Shown here in pieces: positions 35,582 to 43,916 of a stretch of DNA of 64,000 nucleotides. Position numbers and translations under genes: made by a program. This DNA comes from Betaproteobacteria bacterium (GTDB lineage: Bacteria; Pseudomonadota; Gammaproteobacteria; Burkholderiales; Casimicrobiaceae), in NCBI GenBank assembly GCA_016720425.1, contig JADKKQ010000008.1, positions 124,001-188,000 of the forward strand, written 5' to 3'. Numbering within the stretch: the stretch's first letter is position 1; the number at the start of each line of letters is the position of its first letter. Under the pieces are notes generated by a model that saw nothing but the letters and a program-made list of their open reading frames with translations, searched no databases and had not been told where the DNA came from.

Positions 35582-36036
35582 CCCCTCGGAGGTTCGGCTC
35601 AGGCGGCAGTTCGCTGCGGCGCACAATGCGTGTTATCATTGCGGGCTGCGGCGATCTCCACTCTCAACGACGATTGCCCGCCGCAGTGCAGTGGCGTTTC
35701 CAGGCGATCGGATCATCGGCTTCTAATCCTCAGGAATCCCGGACTACGGGGTTTCCGATCACGCTCCGGGGCTTCGCTGGCCCGAGCCTCACCGGTTAGC
35801 TGCGATGGCTGTGCAGTCTCTCGACCCGGTGGCGGCATTTCGCGTCCCGCACTGAGCGTACTCCGACGGATGCCTGCGTCGGCCGCGCTCGCGGCGCGAT
35901 CCATTTTCCGCAGGACCGGATTTTCTCGGGCAGGGCCCGCGCCTTCGTTGGCAGTGCCCGCATTTCGGCCCGGCGTCCTGCCTTCCCGTTCGCACGAGCG
36001 GGGGCGCGGACAACGCAGTCCCATGGAGCATCAGCA
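35582..36036 (+). promoter_or_regulatory. Long leader of the RhlE-type helicase gene with putative promoter
   Basis: A 455-bp stretch with no convincing gene. A weak promoter-like pair, TTCGCT (35610-35615) and TATCAT (35634-35639), 18 bases apart, would give a leader of nearly 390 bases before the helicase ATG. The leader holds a hairpin at 35733-35756 (GGAATCCCG with CGGGGTTTCC), and its composition is less GC-rich than coding sequence. Long 5' leaders on DEAD-box helicase mRNAs are often autoregulatory or cold-responsive; here that is inference only. Confidence 0.45.
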
Positions 36037-37278
36037 ATGACCTTCGAACAACTCGCCCTCGCACCGCAACTCGTCCGCGCGCTCGCCGACTGCGGCTACA
36101 CCACGCCCACGCCGATCCAGGAACAGGCGATTCCCGCGCTGCTGGCGCGGCGCGACCTGATCGGCTCGGCACAGACCGGCACCGGCAAGACCGCCGCCTT
36201 CATCCTGCCCGCGCTGCAGCACCTGGCCGACGACCCGCGCGGTGTGCTCCGCTCGCGCCGCACCCCGGGCACGCCGCGCGTGCTGGTGCTCGCCCCCACG
36301 CGCGAGCTGGCGCAACAGGTCGCCGACCAGGCGGTGCGCTACGGCAGCTTCCTCGCCGCGCGCACCGTCTGCATCTATGGCGGTGCGCCGTACCCGATCC
36401 AGAACCGGGACCTCGCGCGCGGCGTCGACATCCTGGTCGCGACCCCCGGCCGGCTGATGGACCACCTGAACCGCGGCCGGGTCGACCTGTCGCGGCTCGA
36501 CCTCCTGGTGCTGGACGAAGCGGACCGGATGCTGGACATGGGATTCGTCGACGACGTGACGGCGATCGCCGCCGCCACGCCGGCCACGCGCCAGACGGTG
36601 CTGTTCTCGGCGACCGTCGACGCCGGCATCGCCCGCCTCGCCGCAAAGCTCCTGCGCGACCCGGTGCGGGTCGAGGTCCAGGCCGACAAGTCGGCGCCGC
36701 TCGCCATCGAGCAGCGCGTGCACTTCGCCGACGATCACTCGCACAAGCACCGCCTGCTCGACCACCTGCTGGCCGACACCGCGATCACGCAGAGCATCGT
36801 GTTCATCGCAACCAAGCGCGATGCCGAGTCGCTCGCGCTGCGGCTGCGCGGCGAGGGCCACGCCGCGGCGGCGCTGCACGGCGACATGAACCAGCGCGAG
36901 CGCACGCGCACGCTGCAGGAGATGCGGCGCGGGCGGCTGCGCACGCTGGTGGCCACCGACGTCGCCTCGCGGGGCATCGACGTCGCCGGCATCAGCCACG
37001 TCATCAACTTCGACCTGCCGCGCCAGGCCGAGGACTACGTCCACCGGATCGGCCGCACCGGCCGCGCCGGCGCTTCGGGCATCGCCGTCTCGCTCGCGCA
37101 TCACAGCGATCGCGGCGCGCTGCGGCAGATCGAGCGCTTCACCGGCGCGTCGATTCCCGCGCAGGTGATCGCCGGGCTGGAGCCGCGCCCGCGATCCGAG
37201 CCGGGCGGCCCGCGCAAGTCCGGTCGCCCGGCACCCCGCCGCGCCGATCGCGGCGGCTACCGCGCGAAGGGTCGCTAG
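36037..37278 (+). CDS. rhlE: DEAD-box RNA helicase, RhlE type
   Basis: A 413-residue ATP-dependent RNA helicase. All core motifs are visible in order: Q motif YTTPTPIQEQAIP, I (SAQTGTGKT), Ia (PTRELAQQ), II (LDEADRML), III (FSATVD), V (ATDVASRGIDVAG) and VI (HRIGRTGRAG). The tail is Arg/Gly/Pro-rich, as in the RhlE group, and helps RNA binding. It unwinds RNA in ribosome assembly and mRNA turnover. It follows a long leader and is closed by a perfect GC palindrome and a terminator. Confidence 0.93.
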   Translation: MTFEQLALAPQLVRALADCGYTTPTPIQEQAIPALLARRDLIGSAQTGTGKTAAFILPALQHLADDPRGVLRSRRTPGTPRVLVLAPTRELAQQVADQAVRYGSFLAARTVCIYGGAPYPIQNRDLARGVDILVATPGRLMDHLNRGRVDLSRLDLLVLDEADRMLDMGFVDDVTAIAAATPATRQTVLFSATVDAGIARLAAKLLRDPVRVEVQADKSAPLAIEQRVHFADDHSHKHRLLDHLLADTAITQSIVFIATKRDAESLALRLRGEGHAAAALHGDMNQRERTRTLQEMRRGRLRTLVATDVASRGIDVAGISHVINFDLPRQAEDYVHRIGRTGRAGASGIAVSLAHHSDRGALRQIERFTGASIPAQVIAGLEPRPRSEPGGPRKSGRPAPRRADRGGYRAKGR

Positions 37279-37359
37279 CCGCCGGCCGGCGGCGGGCTCG
37301 CGGCGCGCGGGGAGACTCCGCGTGCCGCCGCGCGGCGGCCGGGCCTGCAGCCCGCTTTT
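37278..37359 (+). terminator. GC palindromes and Rho-independent terminator after rhlE
   Basis: Two perfect 16-bp palindromes, GCCGCCGGCCGGCGGC (37278-37293, starting on the last base of the stop codon) and GCCGCCGCGCGGCGGC (37324-37339), are followed by a classic terminator: CGGGC, loop CTGCA, GCCCG, then CTTTT (37340-37359). The arrangement isolates the helicase gene from the paa operon. Confidence 0.7.
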
Positions 37360-37386
37360 GCCGCCCGTGGCGTTTCCGTGTATCGT
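37358..37386 (+). promoter_or_regulatory. Predicted paa operon promoter
   Basis: TTGCCG (37358-37363) and TATCGT (37381-37386) are 17 bases apart and read into paaA, giving a leader of about 55 bases. The -35 box starts within the T tract of the preceding terminator. No clear PaaR/PaaX-type operator was identified nearby, and no paa regulator gene is present in the window. Confidence 0.5.
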
Positions 37387-37447
37387 CTGCGCCGCCCTGA
37401 TCGCAGGGCGACGACGAGGTCCGGCGGCGGCCGCGAGGAGGGTGCCG

Positions 37448-38434
37448 ATGTACGCACAGATGGTCGAGACCGGGGTGAGCGCGGTGCGTGCGCAGGCCGA
37501 GATGACGCCGGAGGAGCGCGCGTTCCAGGCGCGCATCGACGCCGACATCAAGATCGAGCCCAAGGACCCGATGCCCGACGCGTACCGCCGGACGCTGGTC
37601 CGGCAGATCTCGCAGCACGCGCATTCCGAGATCGTGGGCATGCTGCCCGAGGGCAACTGGGTGACGCGGGCGCCGACGCTCAAGCGCAAGGCGATCCTGA
37701 TGGCCAAGATCCAGGACGAGGGCGGGCACGGCCTGTACCTCTATTCCGCCGCCGAGACGCTCGGCGTGTCGCGCGACCAGCTGATCGCCGAACTGCACGC
37801 GGGCCGGGCCAAGTACTCCAGCATCTTCAACTACCCGACGCTCTCCTGGGCCGACATCGGCGCGATCGGCTGGCTGGTCGACGGCGCGGCGATCATGAAC
37901 CAGATTCCGCTGTGCCGCTGCTCCTACGGCCCCTACGCGCGGGCGATGGTGCGCATCTGCAAGGAGGAGTCGTTCCACCAGCGGCAGGGCTACGACATCA
38001 TGCTGGCGATGGCGCAGGGGACCGCGGCGCAGAAGGCGATGGCGCAGGATGCGCTGGACCGCTGGTGGTGGCCGTCGCTGATGATGTTCGGCCCGTCCGA
38101 CGCCGAGAGCGTCCACAGCGCGCAGTCGGCGGCGTGGAAGATCAAGATCCTCTCCAACGACGAGCTGCGGCAGCGCTTCGTCGACCAGACGGTCCCGCAG
38201 GCGGAGTACCTCGGCCTCGCGGTGCCCGATCCCGAGCTGCGCTGGAGCCCCGAGCGCGGGCACTACGATTTCGGCGCCATCGACTGGACGGAGTTCTACG
38301 CCGTGATCAAGGGCGACGGGCCCTGCAATCGCGACCGCATGGCGGTGCGCGTGCAGGCCTGGGAGGACGGCGCCTGGGTGCGCGAGGCCGCGATGGCGCA
38401 CGCCGAGCGGCGGGCCGCGCGGCAGGCCGCCTGA
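37448..38434 (+). CDS. paaA: 1,2-phenylacetyl-CoA epoxidase, catalytic subunit PaaA
   Basis: A 328-residue diiron subunit of phenylacetyl-CoA epoxidase, which converts phenylacetyl-CoA to its ring-1,2-epoxide with O2 and electrons from PaaE. The diiron ligand blocks KIQDEGGHGLYLYSAAE and CKEESFHQRQGYDIML are intact, as is SQHAHSEIVGMLPEGNW. Length matches the family (about 330). I start at ATG 37448, which has GAGGAGG just upstream; the frame is open further 5' but unlike PaaA. First gene of the operon paaABCDE-N-G-H-I-K-J. Confidence 0.96.
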   Translation: MYAQMVETGVSAVRAQAEMTPEERAFQARIDADIKIEPKDPMPDAYRRTLVRQISQHAHSEIVGMLPEGNWVTRAPTLKRKAILMAKIQDEGGHGLYLYSAAETLGVSRDQLIAELHAGRAKYSSIFNYPTLSWADIGAIGWLVDGAAIMNQIPLCRCSYGPYARAMVRICKEESFHQRQGYDIMLAMAQGTAAQKAMAQDALDRWWWPSLMMFGPSDAESVHSAQSAAWKIKILSNDELRQRFVDQTVPQAEYLGLAVPDPELRWSPERGHYDFGAIDWTEFYAVIKGDGPCNRDRMAVRVQAWEDGAWVREAAMAHAERRAARQAA

Positions 38435-38462
38435 ACGGGAACCGCAGACGGAAGGCACGCCG

Positions 38463-38747
38463 ATGAGCAACGAATGGCCGTTGTGGGAGATCTTCATCCG
38501 CTCGCAGCACGGGCTCGCGCACAAGCACGTGGGCAGCCTCCACGCGCCGGACGCGGAGATGGCGATCAGGAACGCGCGCGACGTCTACACGCGGCGCAGC
38601 GAGGGGGTGTCGATCTGGGCGGTGCGCTCGGCGGACATCGTCGCCTCGGCGCCCGGGGAGAAGGAGGCGCTGTTCGAGCCCGCCAACAGCAAGGTCTACC
38701 GTCATCCGACGTTCTTTCCGATGCCGGAAGACGTCAAGCACCTCTGA
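38463..38747 (+). CDS. paaB: 1,2-phenylacetyl-CoA epoxidase subunit PaaB
   Basis: A 94-residue PaaB with the canonical start EWPLWEIFIRSQHGLAHKHV and the end YRHPTFFPMPEDVKHL. PaaB is a small non-catalytic subunit that bridges PaaAC heterodimers in the multicomponent epoxidase and is needed for activity. It lies 28 bp after paaA and 17 bp before paaC on the same strand. Nothing is missing or unusual in it. Confidence 0.95.
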   Translation: MSNEWPLWEIFIRSQHGLAHKHVGSLHAPDAEMAIRNARDVYTRRSEGVSIWAVRSADIVASAPGEKEALFEPANSKVYRHPTFFPMPEDVKHL

Positions 38748-38764
38748 TCGGCGCCGGGATCGCG

Positions 38765-39547
38765 ATGACGGTCGAGCGCGAGCTCTTCGACTACCTGCTG
38801 CGGCTGGCCGACTCGCCGCTGATCCTCGCCCAGCGGCTGGGCGAGTGGGTCGGCAAGGCGCCGGCGATCGAGGAGGACGTGGCGCTGACCAACGTCGGGC
38901 TCGACCTTCTCGGCCAGGCGCGGCTGTGGTTCGGCCACGCCGGCGACGTCGAGCGCCGCGCCGGCGGGCCGGGGCGGGACGAGGACCAGCTGGCGTTCCT
39001 GCGCGACACCCGCGAGTTCCGCAACCTGCTGCTGGTCGAGCAGCCCAACGGCAATTTCGCCGACACGCTGGCACGCCAGTTCCTGTTCGACCGCTGGCAC
39101 TTCCTGGTCCTGCGCGCGCTGACGGCGTCGCGCGACGCGCGGATCGGCGAGATCGCCGCCAAGGCGGTGAAGGAAGTCGCCTACCATCGCCAGCGTTCGG
39201 CCGACTGGGTGATTCGCCTCGGCGACGGCACCGAGTTGTCGCACACCCGGATGCAGGCCGCGATCGACCGGCTGTGGACGTTCACCGGCGAGATGTTCGC
39301 CGTCGACGCGGTCGAGCTGGCGCTGATCGACGCCGGTATCGCGGCCGACGTGCGCGCGCTCGAGGCGCCGTGGCGCGACGAGGTCGCGACCGTGCTGGGG
39401 GAGGCGACGCTCGCCGTGCCGGCGTCGACGCACATGCAGGGCCGCGGCGGACGGGGCGGCAAGCAGGGTCATCACGGCGAGGCGTTCGGCCACCTGCTGG
39501 CCGAGATGCAGTTCCTGCAGCGCGCCTATCCGGGCGCGCGCTGGTAG
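38765..39547 (+). CDS. paaC: 1,2-phenylacetyl-CoA epoxidase, structural subunit PaaC
   Basis: A 260-residue ferritin-fold subunit that pairs with PaaA. It shows ADSPLILAQRLGEWVGKAP near the start, the LTNVGLDLLGQARLW helix, KEVAYHRQRSADWVIRLGDG, and the end GEAFGHLLAEMQFLQRAYPG. PaaC has lost the diiron site and plays a structural role in the PaaABCE complex. The ATG at 38765 gives the normal N terminus; a Lys/Asp-poor open stretch upstream overlaps paaB and is not used. Confidence 0.95.
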   Translation: MTVERELFDYLLRLADSPLILAQRLGEWVGKAPAIEEDVALTNVGLDLLGQARLWFGHAGDVERRAGGPGRDEDQLAFLRDTREFRNLLLVEQPNGNFADTLARQFLFDRWHFLVLRALTASRDARIGEIAAKAVKEVAYHRQRSADWVIRLGDGTELSHTRMQAAIDRLWTFTGEMFAVDAVELALIDAGIAADVRALEAPWRDEVATVLGEATLAVPASTHMQGRGGRGGKQGHHGEAFGHLLAEMQFLQRAYPGARW

Positions 39548-39555
39548 GCCGGTCG

Positions 39556-40122
39556 ATGGTCACCCCAGAGCAGCAGGCCGTCGCCGCGGCCGCCGAAGCC
39601 GCCGCCGGCGACCTGCCGCGGCCGGATGCCGACGCGATCTGGCGGGTGCTGGCCACGGTTCCCGATCCGGAGGTTCCGGTCGTCTCGGTGGTCGAACTGG
39701 GGATGATCCGGGCGATCGGCTGGGAAGGCGACGAGCCGGCGACGCTGGTCGTGCGCGTGACGCCGACCTACTCGGGCTGTCCGGCGACCGAGGCCATCGC
39801 CGAGGACATCCGCGCCGCGCTCGGCCGCCTCGGCGTCGCTCGCGTGCGCGTCGACATCGTCCTCGCTCCCGCGTGGACGACCGACTGGATCGGCGAGGCA
39901 GCGCGCGAGAAGCTGCGCGCCTTCGGCATCGCCCCGCCGGCGGCCGCGCGGATCGACGTGTCCGGGATCTCCCCGCTGCGGCGGCCCGCCGATGCCGTCG
40001 CCTGTCCGCGCTGCGGATCGACGTCGACGGTGCGGGTCTCGCAGTTCGGCTCGACCGCCTGCAAGGCACAGTACCGCTGCCAGGGCTGTCGCGAGCCCTT
40101 CGACTATTTCAAGCCGCACTGA
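39556..40122 (+). CDS. paaD: Phenylacetate-CoA oxygenase maturation protein PaaD
   Basis: A 188-residue PaaD. It has a DUF59/MIP18-like domain at about 25-120 (VPDPEVPVVSVVELGMIR and TPTYSGCPATEAI) and a C-terminal zinc-ribbon-like region with CPRCGS, the single Cys of STACKAQ, and CQGC near the end. PaaD is needed for the epoxidase and is thought to help assemble its iron-sulfur or diiron centres. It lies 8 bp after paaC and 52 bp before paaE. Start ATG 39556. Confidence 0.94.
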   Translation: MVTPEQQAVAAAAEAAAGDLPRPDADAIWRVLATVPDPEVPVVSVVELGMIRAIGWEGDEPATLVVRVTPTYSGCPATEAIAEDIRAALGRLGVARVRVDIVLAPAWTTDWIGEAAREKLRAFGIAPPAAARIDVSGISPLRRPADAVACPRCGSTSTVRVSQFGSTACKAQYRCQGCREPFDYFKPH

Positions 40123-40174
40123 CCAGGGCCGGGACATCGTGGATCGGCGCGCGAGCGAACAGGGGGGAGGGGCG

Positions 40175-41251
40175 GTGAGCAGGTTCCATCGGTTGACGGT
40201 GACGCGGGTGGAGCCCGAAACGCGCGACGCCGTCGCGGTGACGTTCGCGGTGCCGCCGGCCGAAGCCGCGGCGTTCCGCCACCAGCCCGGCCAGCACCTG
40301 ACGCTGCGGGCGATCATCGACGGCGAGGACACGCGGCGCTCGTATTCGATCTGCTCGGGCAGCACCGAGGAGACGCTGCGCATTGCCATCAAGCGCCAGC
40401 CCGGGGGCCGGTTCTCGGTCTGGGCGAACGAGCACCTGCAGGCGGGCGACAGCCTCGACGTGATGCCGCCGCTGGGGCACTTCCACCTGCCGCTCGACCC
40501 GGCGGCGCGCCATCACTACGTCGGCTTCGCCGCCGGCAGCGGCATCACCCCGCTGCTGTCGCTGATCAAGTCGACGTTCGCCGTCGAGCCCCGCAGCGAA
40601 TTCACGCTGTTCTACGGCAACCGGGCTTCCGGCTCGGTGATGTTCCGCGAGGAGCTCGCGGCACTGAAAGACCTTCACCTGCAGCGCTTCACGCTGGTCC
40701 ACGTGCTGTCGCGCGAAGCGCAGGACATCGAGCTGCTGCACGGCCGCATCGACGCCGGGCGGGCCGGCCAGCTGCTCGACCACTGGGTCGATCTCGCGGG
40801 TGTCGACGCGGTCTTCGTCTGCGGGCCCGAGGCGATGATGGACGCGGTGCGCCGCGCGCTCGCCGCGCGCGGTTATCCCGACACGAGGATCCGCATCGAG
40901 CGCTTCGCCTCCAGCATTCCCCGGGTCGCGCCCAAGGCGCATCCGACGCCCCAGCCCGGGCACGCGCAGTGCGTCGTCACCGCGATCGTCGACGGCGCGA
41001 CGCGGAGCTTCCCGCTCGAGAAGGGCGTCGAGAGCGTGCTCGCCGCGGGACTGCGGGCCGGCGTCGAACTGCCCTATTCGTGCAAGGGCGGCGTCTGCTC
41101 GACCTGCCGGGCGAAGCTCACCGCCGGCGAGGTCGACATGGACGTCAATTTCGCGCTCGAGGACTACGAGATCGCGCGCGGTTTCGTGCTGACCTGCCAG
41201 AGCCATCCGATCACCGATGCGGTGACCCTCGACTACGATGCCACCGCCTGA
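40175..41251 (+). CDS. paaE: 1,2-phenylacetyl-CoA epoxidase reductase PaaE
   Basis: A 358-residue reductase with an FAD/NAD(P)H module (RSYSICSGS, AAGSGITPLLSLIKS, VFVCGPEAMMDAV) and a C-terminal plant-type [2Fe-2S] ferredoxin domain (CKGGVCSTCRAKL, last Cys in LTCQS). It passes electrons from NADPH to the PaaAC diiron site. It starts at GTG 40175 behind a GGGGGAGGGG stretch. Note the domain order is reductase-then-ferredoxin, opposite to the HTH-ferredoxin-reductase at 2.4-3.9 kb. A perfect GC hairpin follows the stop codon. Confidence 0.95.
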   Translation: MSRFHRLTVTRVEPETRDAVAVTFAVPPAEAAAFRHQPGQHLTLRAIIDGEDTRRSYSICSGSTEETLRIAIKRQPGGRFSVWANEHLQAGDSLDVMPPLGHFHLPLDPAARHHYVGFAAGSGITPLLSLIKSTFAVEPRSEFTLFYGNRASGSVMFREELAALKDLHLQRFTLVHVLSREAQDIELLHGRIDAGRAGQLLDHWVDLAGVDAVFVCGPEAMMDAVRRALAARGYPDTRIRIERFASSIPRVAPKAHPTPQPGHAQCVVTAIVDGATRSFPLEKGVESVLAAGLRAGVELPYSCKGGVCSTCRAKLTAGEVDMDVNFALEDYEIARGFVLTCQSHPITDAVTLDYDATA

Positions 41252-41254
41252 TCC

Positions 41255-41273
41255 GGACCGGCGCCGCCGGTCC
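41255..41273 (+). terminator. Hairpin after paaE
   Basis: GGACCGGC and GCCGGTCC form a perfect eight-base stem with a three-base loop, three bases after the paaE stop. No T tract follows. It lies in the 174-bp gap between paaE and paaN, so it may reduce read-through or stabilise the upstream message; paaN may have its own promoter. Confidence 0.5.
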
Positions 41274-41425
41274 CCGCGCCGGGTCCGCAGGCCCGAAGGG
41301 TCCAGGAACAGATTCCGATTGGCAGGCGGCGCGCCCCGCGGGTTGCCCCACGGCCGGGCCGCGGTGCCATATCTGCGAGCCGCGACTCGCGGCTGGCGCC
41401 GTCAAGACCTTCCCGGGAGATTTCC

Positions 41426-43090
41426 GTGCCGCACCCCCTGTTCGAACGACACCGCGCGACGCTCGACCGCGCCCTCCAGGCCATCGCCGAGCGCGGCTAC
41501 TGGACCCCGTATCCGGAAGCGCCGTCGCCGCGGGTCTACGGCGAGGGCGCGGCCGACGCCGGAAAGGCGGCCTTCGAGGCGCTGCGCGACCGGGCGTTCG
41601 CGCTCGATCAGCCGGGCGGCGGGGGCACGGTCGGAGGCGAGCGTTCCCCCTATGGATTTCCGCTGGGCGTGACCTATCCCCGCGCCGACCCGGCGACACT
41701 GCTGGCCGGCGTTGCGCGCGCCCGGGGGTCGTGGAGCAAGGCGGGTCCCGAGGCCTGGGTCGGCGTCTGCCTCGAGATCCTGCATCGGCTCAACCAGCAG
41801 AGCTTTCTCGTCGCCCACGCGGTGATGCACACCACCGGCCAGGCGTTCATGATGGCGTTCCAGGCCGGCGGTCCGCACGCGCAGGACCGGGGCCTCGAGG
41901 CCGTGGCCTATGCCTGGGACGAGATGCGCCGGATACCGGCCCAGGCGCTGTGGGAGAAGCCGCAGGGCAAGAACGAGCCGCTGCGGATGGAGAAGCGCTA
42001 CCGCATCGTTCCCCGCGGCATCGGCCTCGTCATCGGGTGCTGCACCTTCCCGACCTGGAACAGCTATCCGGGGATCTTCGCCGATCTCGCCACCGGCAAC
42101 GCCGTGGTCGTCAAGCCGCATCCCGGTGCGATCCTGCCGCTCGCCCTCACCGTGCGCATCGCGCGCGACGTGCTGGCCGAGGCGGGATTCGATCCGAACG
42201 TGGTGACGCTGGCCGCGCACGAAGCCGGCGACTCGATCGCGCAGGCGCTCGCGCTGCGGCCCGAGGTGAAGCTGATCGACTTCACCGGCAGCACCGTCAA
42301 CGGCGACTGGCTGGAGACGCACGCGCGGCAGGCGCAGGTCTACACCGAGAAGGCGGGCGTCAACCAGATCGTCGTCGACTCGGCGGGCGACTGGAAGGGC
42401 GTGGTGCGCAACGTCGCCTTCTCGCTCGCGCTCTACAGCGGGCAGATGTGCACCGCGCCGCAGAACATCTACGTGCCGCGCGATGGCATCGACACCGCCG
42501 ACGGGCACCTCGGCTTCGACGCGGTCGCTGCGGCGCTGGCGCAGGGGGTCGACCAGCTGCTGTCCGACCCGGCGCGCGCGGTCGAGGTCCTCGGTGCGGT
42601 GCAGAACGACGGCGTGCTGCAGCGCATCGACGCGGCCCGGGCCCTCGGACCGGTGGTCCTCGACAGCCGGCCGATCGTCCACCCGCAGCATCCGGCGGCC
42701 GTGATCCGCACGCCGCTGATCGTCCGCCTCGACGCCGCCGACCGGGATAAGTACCTGCGCGAGTGGTTCGGGCCGATCGCCTTCGTCGTGGCGACCGCGT
42801 CGACCGACGAAAGCCTCGCCATCGCCCGCGACGCCGTCGTCGGCCACGGCGCGCTGACGCTGGCCGTGTACTCGCGCTCGCCGGCGGTGCAGGAGCGCGC
42901 CGTCGAGCTCGCCGAGGAGGCGGGCGTCGCGCTGTCGATCAACCTGACCGGCGGCGTGTTCGTCAACCAGTCGGCGGCGTTCTCCGACTATCACGGCACC
43001 GGCGCCAATCCGGCGGCCAACGCGGCGCTGACCGACGCGGCGTTCGTGGCGGGTCGCTTCCGCGTCGTCCAGCACCGGCGGCATGTCTGA
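41426..43090 (+). CDS. paaN: Phenylacetic acid degradation aldehyde dehydrogenase PaaN
   Basis: A 554-residue PaaN of the aldehyde dehydrogenase superfamily, without a MaoC-like hydratase domain (unlike E. coli PaaZ). The catalytic cysteine is in the GQMCTAPQNIYVP block and the Rossmann region includes FTGSTVNGDWLE. It oxidises the semialdehyde formed when oxepin-CoA is opened; since it lacks the ring-opening domain, a separate crotonase or hydratase must perform hydrolysis. It begins at GTG 41426 (MPHPLFERHRATLDRAL). Its end overlaps paaG by 8 bp. Confidence 0.9.
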   Translation: MPHPLFERHRATLDRALQAIAERGYWTPYPEAPSPRVYGEGAADAGKAAFEALRDRAFALDQPGGGGTVGGERSPYGFPLGVTYPRADPATLLAGVARARGSWSKAGPEAWVGVCLEILHRLNQQSFLVAHAVMHTTGQAFMMAFQAGGPHAQDRGLEAVAYAWDEMRRIPAQALWEKPQGKNEPLRMEKRYRIVPRGIGLVIGCCTFPTWNSYPGIFADLATGNAVVVKPHPGAILPLALTVRIARDVLAEAGFDPNVVTLAAHEAGDSIAQALALRPEVKLIDFTGSTVNGDWLETHARQAQVYTEKAGVNQIVVDSAGDWKGVVRNVAFSLALYSGQMCTAPQNIYVPRDGIDTADGHLGFDAVAAALAQGVDQLLSDPARAVEVLGAVQNDGVLQRIDAARALGPVVLDSRPIVHPQHPAAVIRTPLIVRLDAADRDKYLREWFGPIAFVVATASTDESLAIARDAVVGHGALTLAVYSRSPAVQERAVELAEEAGVALSINLTGGVFVNQSAAFSDYHGTGANPAANAALTDAAFVAGRFRVVQHRRHV

Positions 43091-43907
43091 GACCGTCGGC
43101 GGCGAGGGCGGCGCGGTGCGCTACGACCACCTGCTGTTCGCGATCGACGGCGGGATCGCGCGCCTGACGCTCAACCGGCCGGAGCGGCTCAACAGCTTCA
43201 ACGACGCGATGCACGCCGAAATGCGCGACGCGCTGGCGCGGGTGCGCGCCGATGCGTCGGCCCGGGTGCTGATGCTCACCGGCGCCGGTCGCGGCTTCTG
43301 CGCCGGACAGGACCTCGGCGATCGCGCGGTCGCGCCGGGCGGGGCGCCGGTCGACCTCGGGGACTCGATCGAGCGCAATTACCGGCCACTGGTGCTGGCG
43401 CTGCGCGACCTGCCGCTGCCGGTGGTGTGCGCCGTCAACGGCGTCGCCGCCGGTGCCGGGGCGAACCTGGCGCTGGCCTGCGACATCGTCGTCGCCGGGC
43501 GCTCGGCGAGCTTCGTCCAGGCGTTCTGCCGACTGGGGCTCGTTCCCGACTCGGGCGGCACGTATTTCCTGCCGCGGCTCGTCGGCACCGCGCGCGCGCT
43601 GGGATTGGCGCTGCTGGGCGACAAGCTGACGGCGACCGACGCGGCAGCGTGGGGACTCATCTGGCAATGCGTCGACGACGCCGAGCTCGTGCCGGCGACC
43701 GAACGGCTGGCGGCCGGGCTCGCGCAGGCGCCGACGCGCGGCCTGGTCGCGACGCGGCGGGCGCTGCACGCCGCCGCCGGGAACACGCTGGAGGCGCAGC
43801 TCGATCTCGAACGCGACCTGCAGCGCGAGCTGGGGACCAGCGCCGACTATCGCGAAGGCGTCGCCGCCTTCGTCGCCAGGCGGCCGCCCCGCTTCGTCGG
43901 ACACTGA
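43083..43907 (+). CDS. paaG: 1,2-epoxyphenylacetyl-CoA isomerase PaaG
   Basis: A 274-residue crotonase-family isomerase that turns ring-1,2-epoxyphenylacetyl-CoA into oxepin-CoA. Visible are GFCAGQDLGDR, the oxyanion-hole GVAAGAGANLALACD and RLGLVPDSGGTYFLPRL with the Asp characteristic of PaaG instead of hydratase glutamate. Length fits the family with a short N-terminal extension (MSETVGGEGGAVRYDHLL). It overlaps paaN and is followed after 9 bp by paaH, so these are co-translated. Confidence 0.92.
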   Translation: MSETVGGEGGAVRYDHLLFAIDGGIARLTLNRPERLNSFNDAMHAEMRDALARVRADASARVLMLTGAGRGFCAGQDLGDRAVAPGGAPVDLGDSIERNYRPLVLALRDLPLPVVCAVNGVAAGAGANLALACDIVVAGRSASFVQAFCRLGLVPDSGGTYFLPRLVGTARALGLALLGDKLTATDAAAWGLIWQCVDDAELVPATERLAAGLAQAPTRGLVATRRALHAAAGNTLEAQLDLERDLQRELGTSADYREGVAAFVARRPPRFVGH

Positions 43908-43916
43908 CCAATTACC

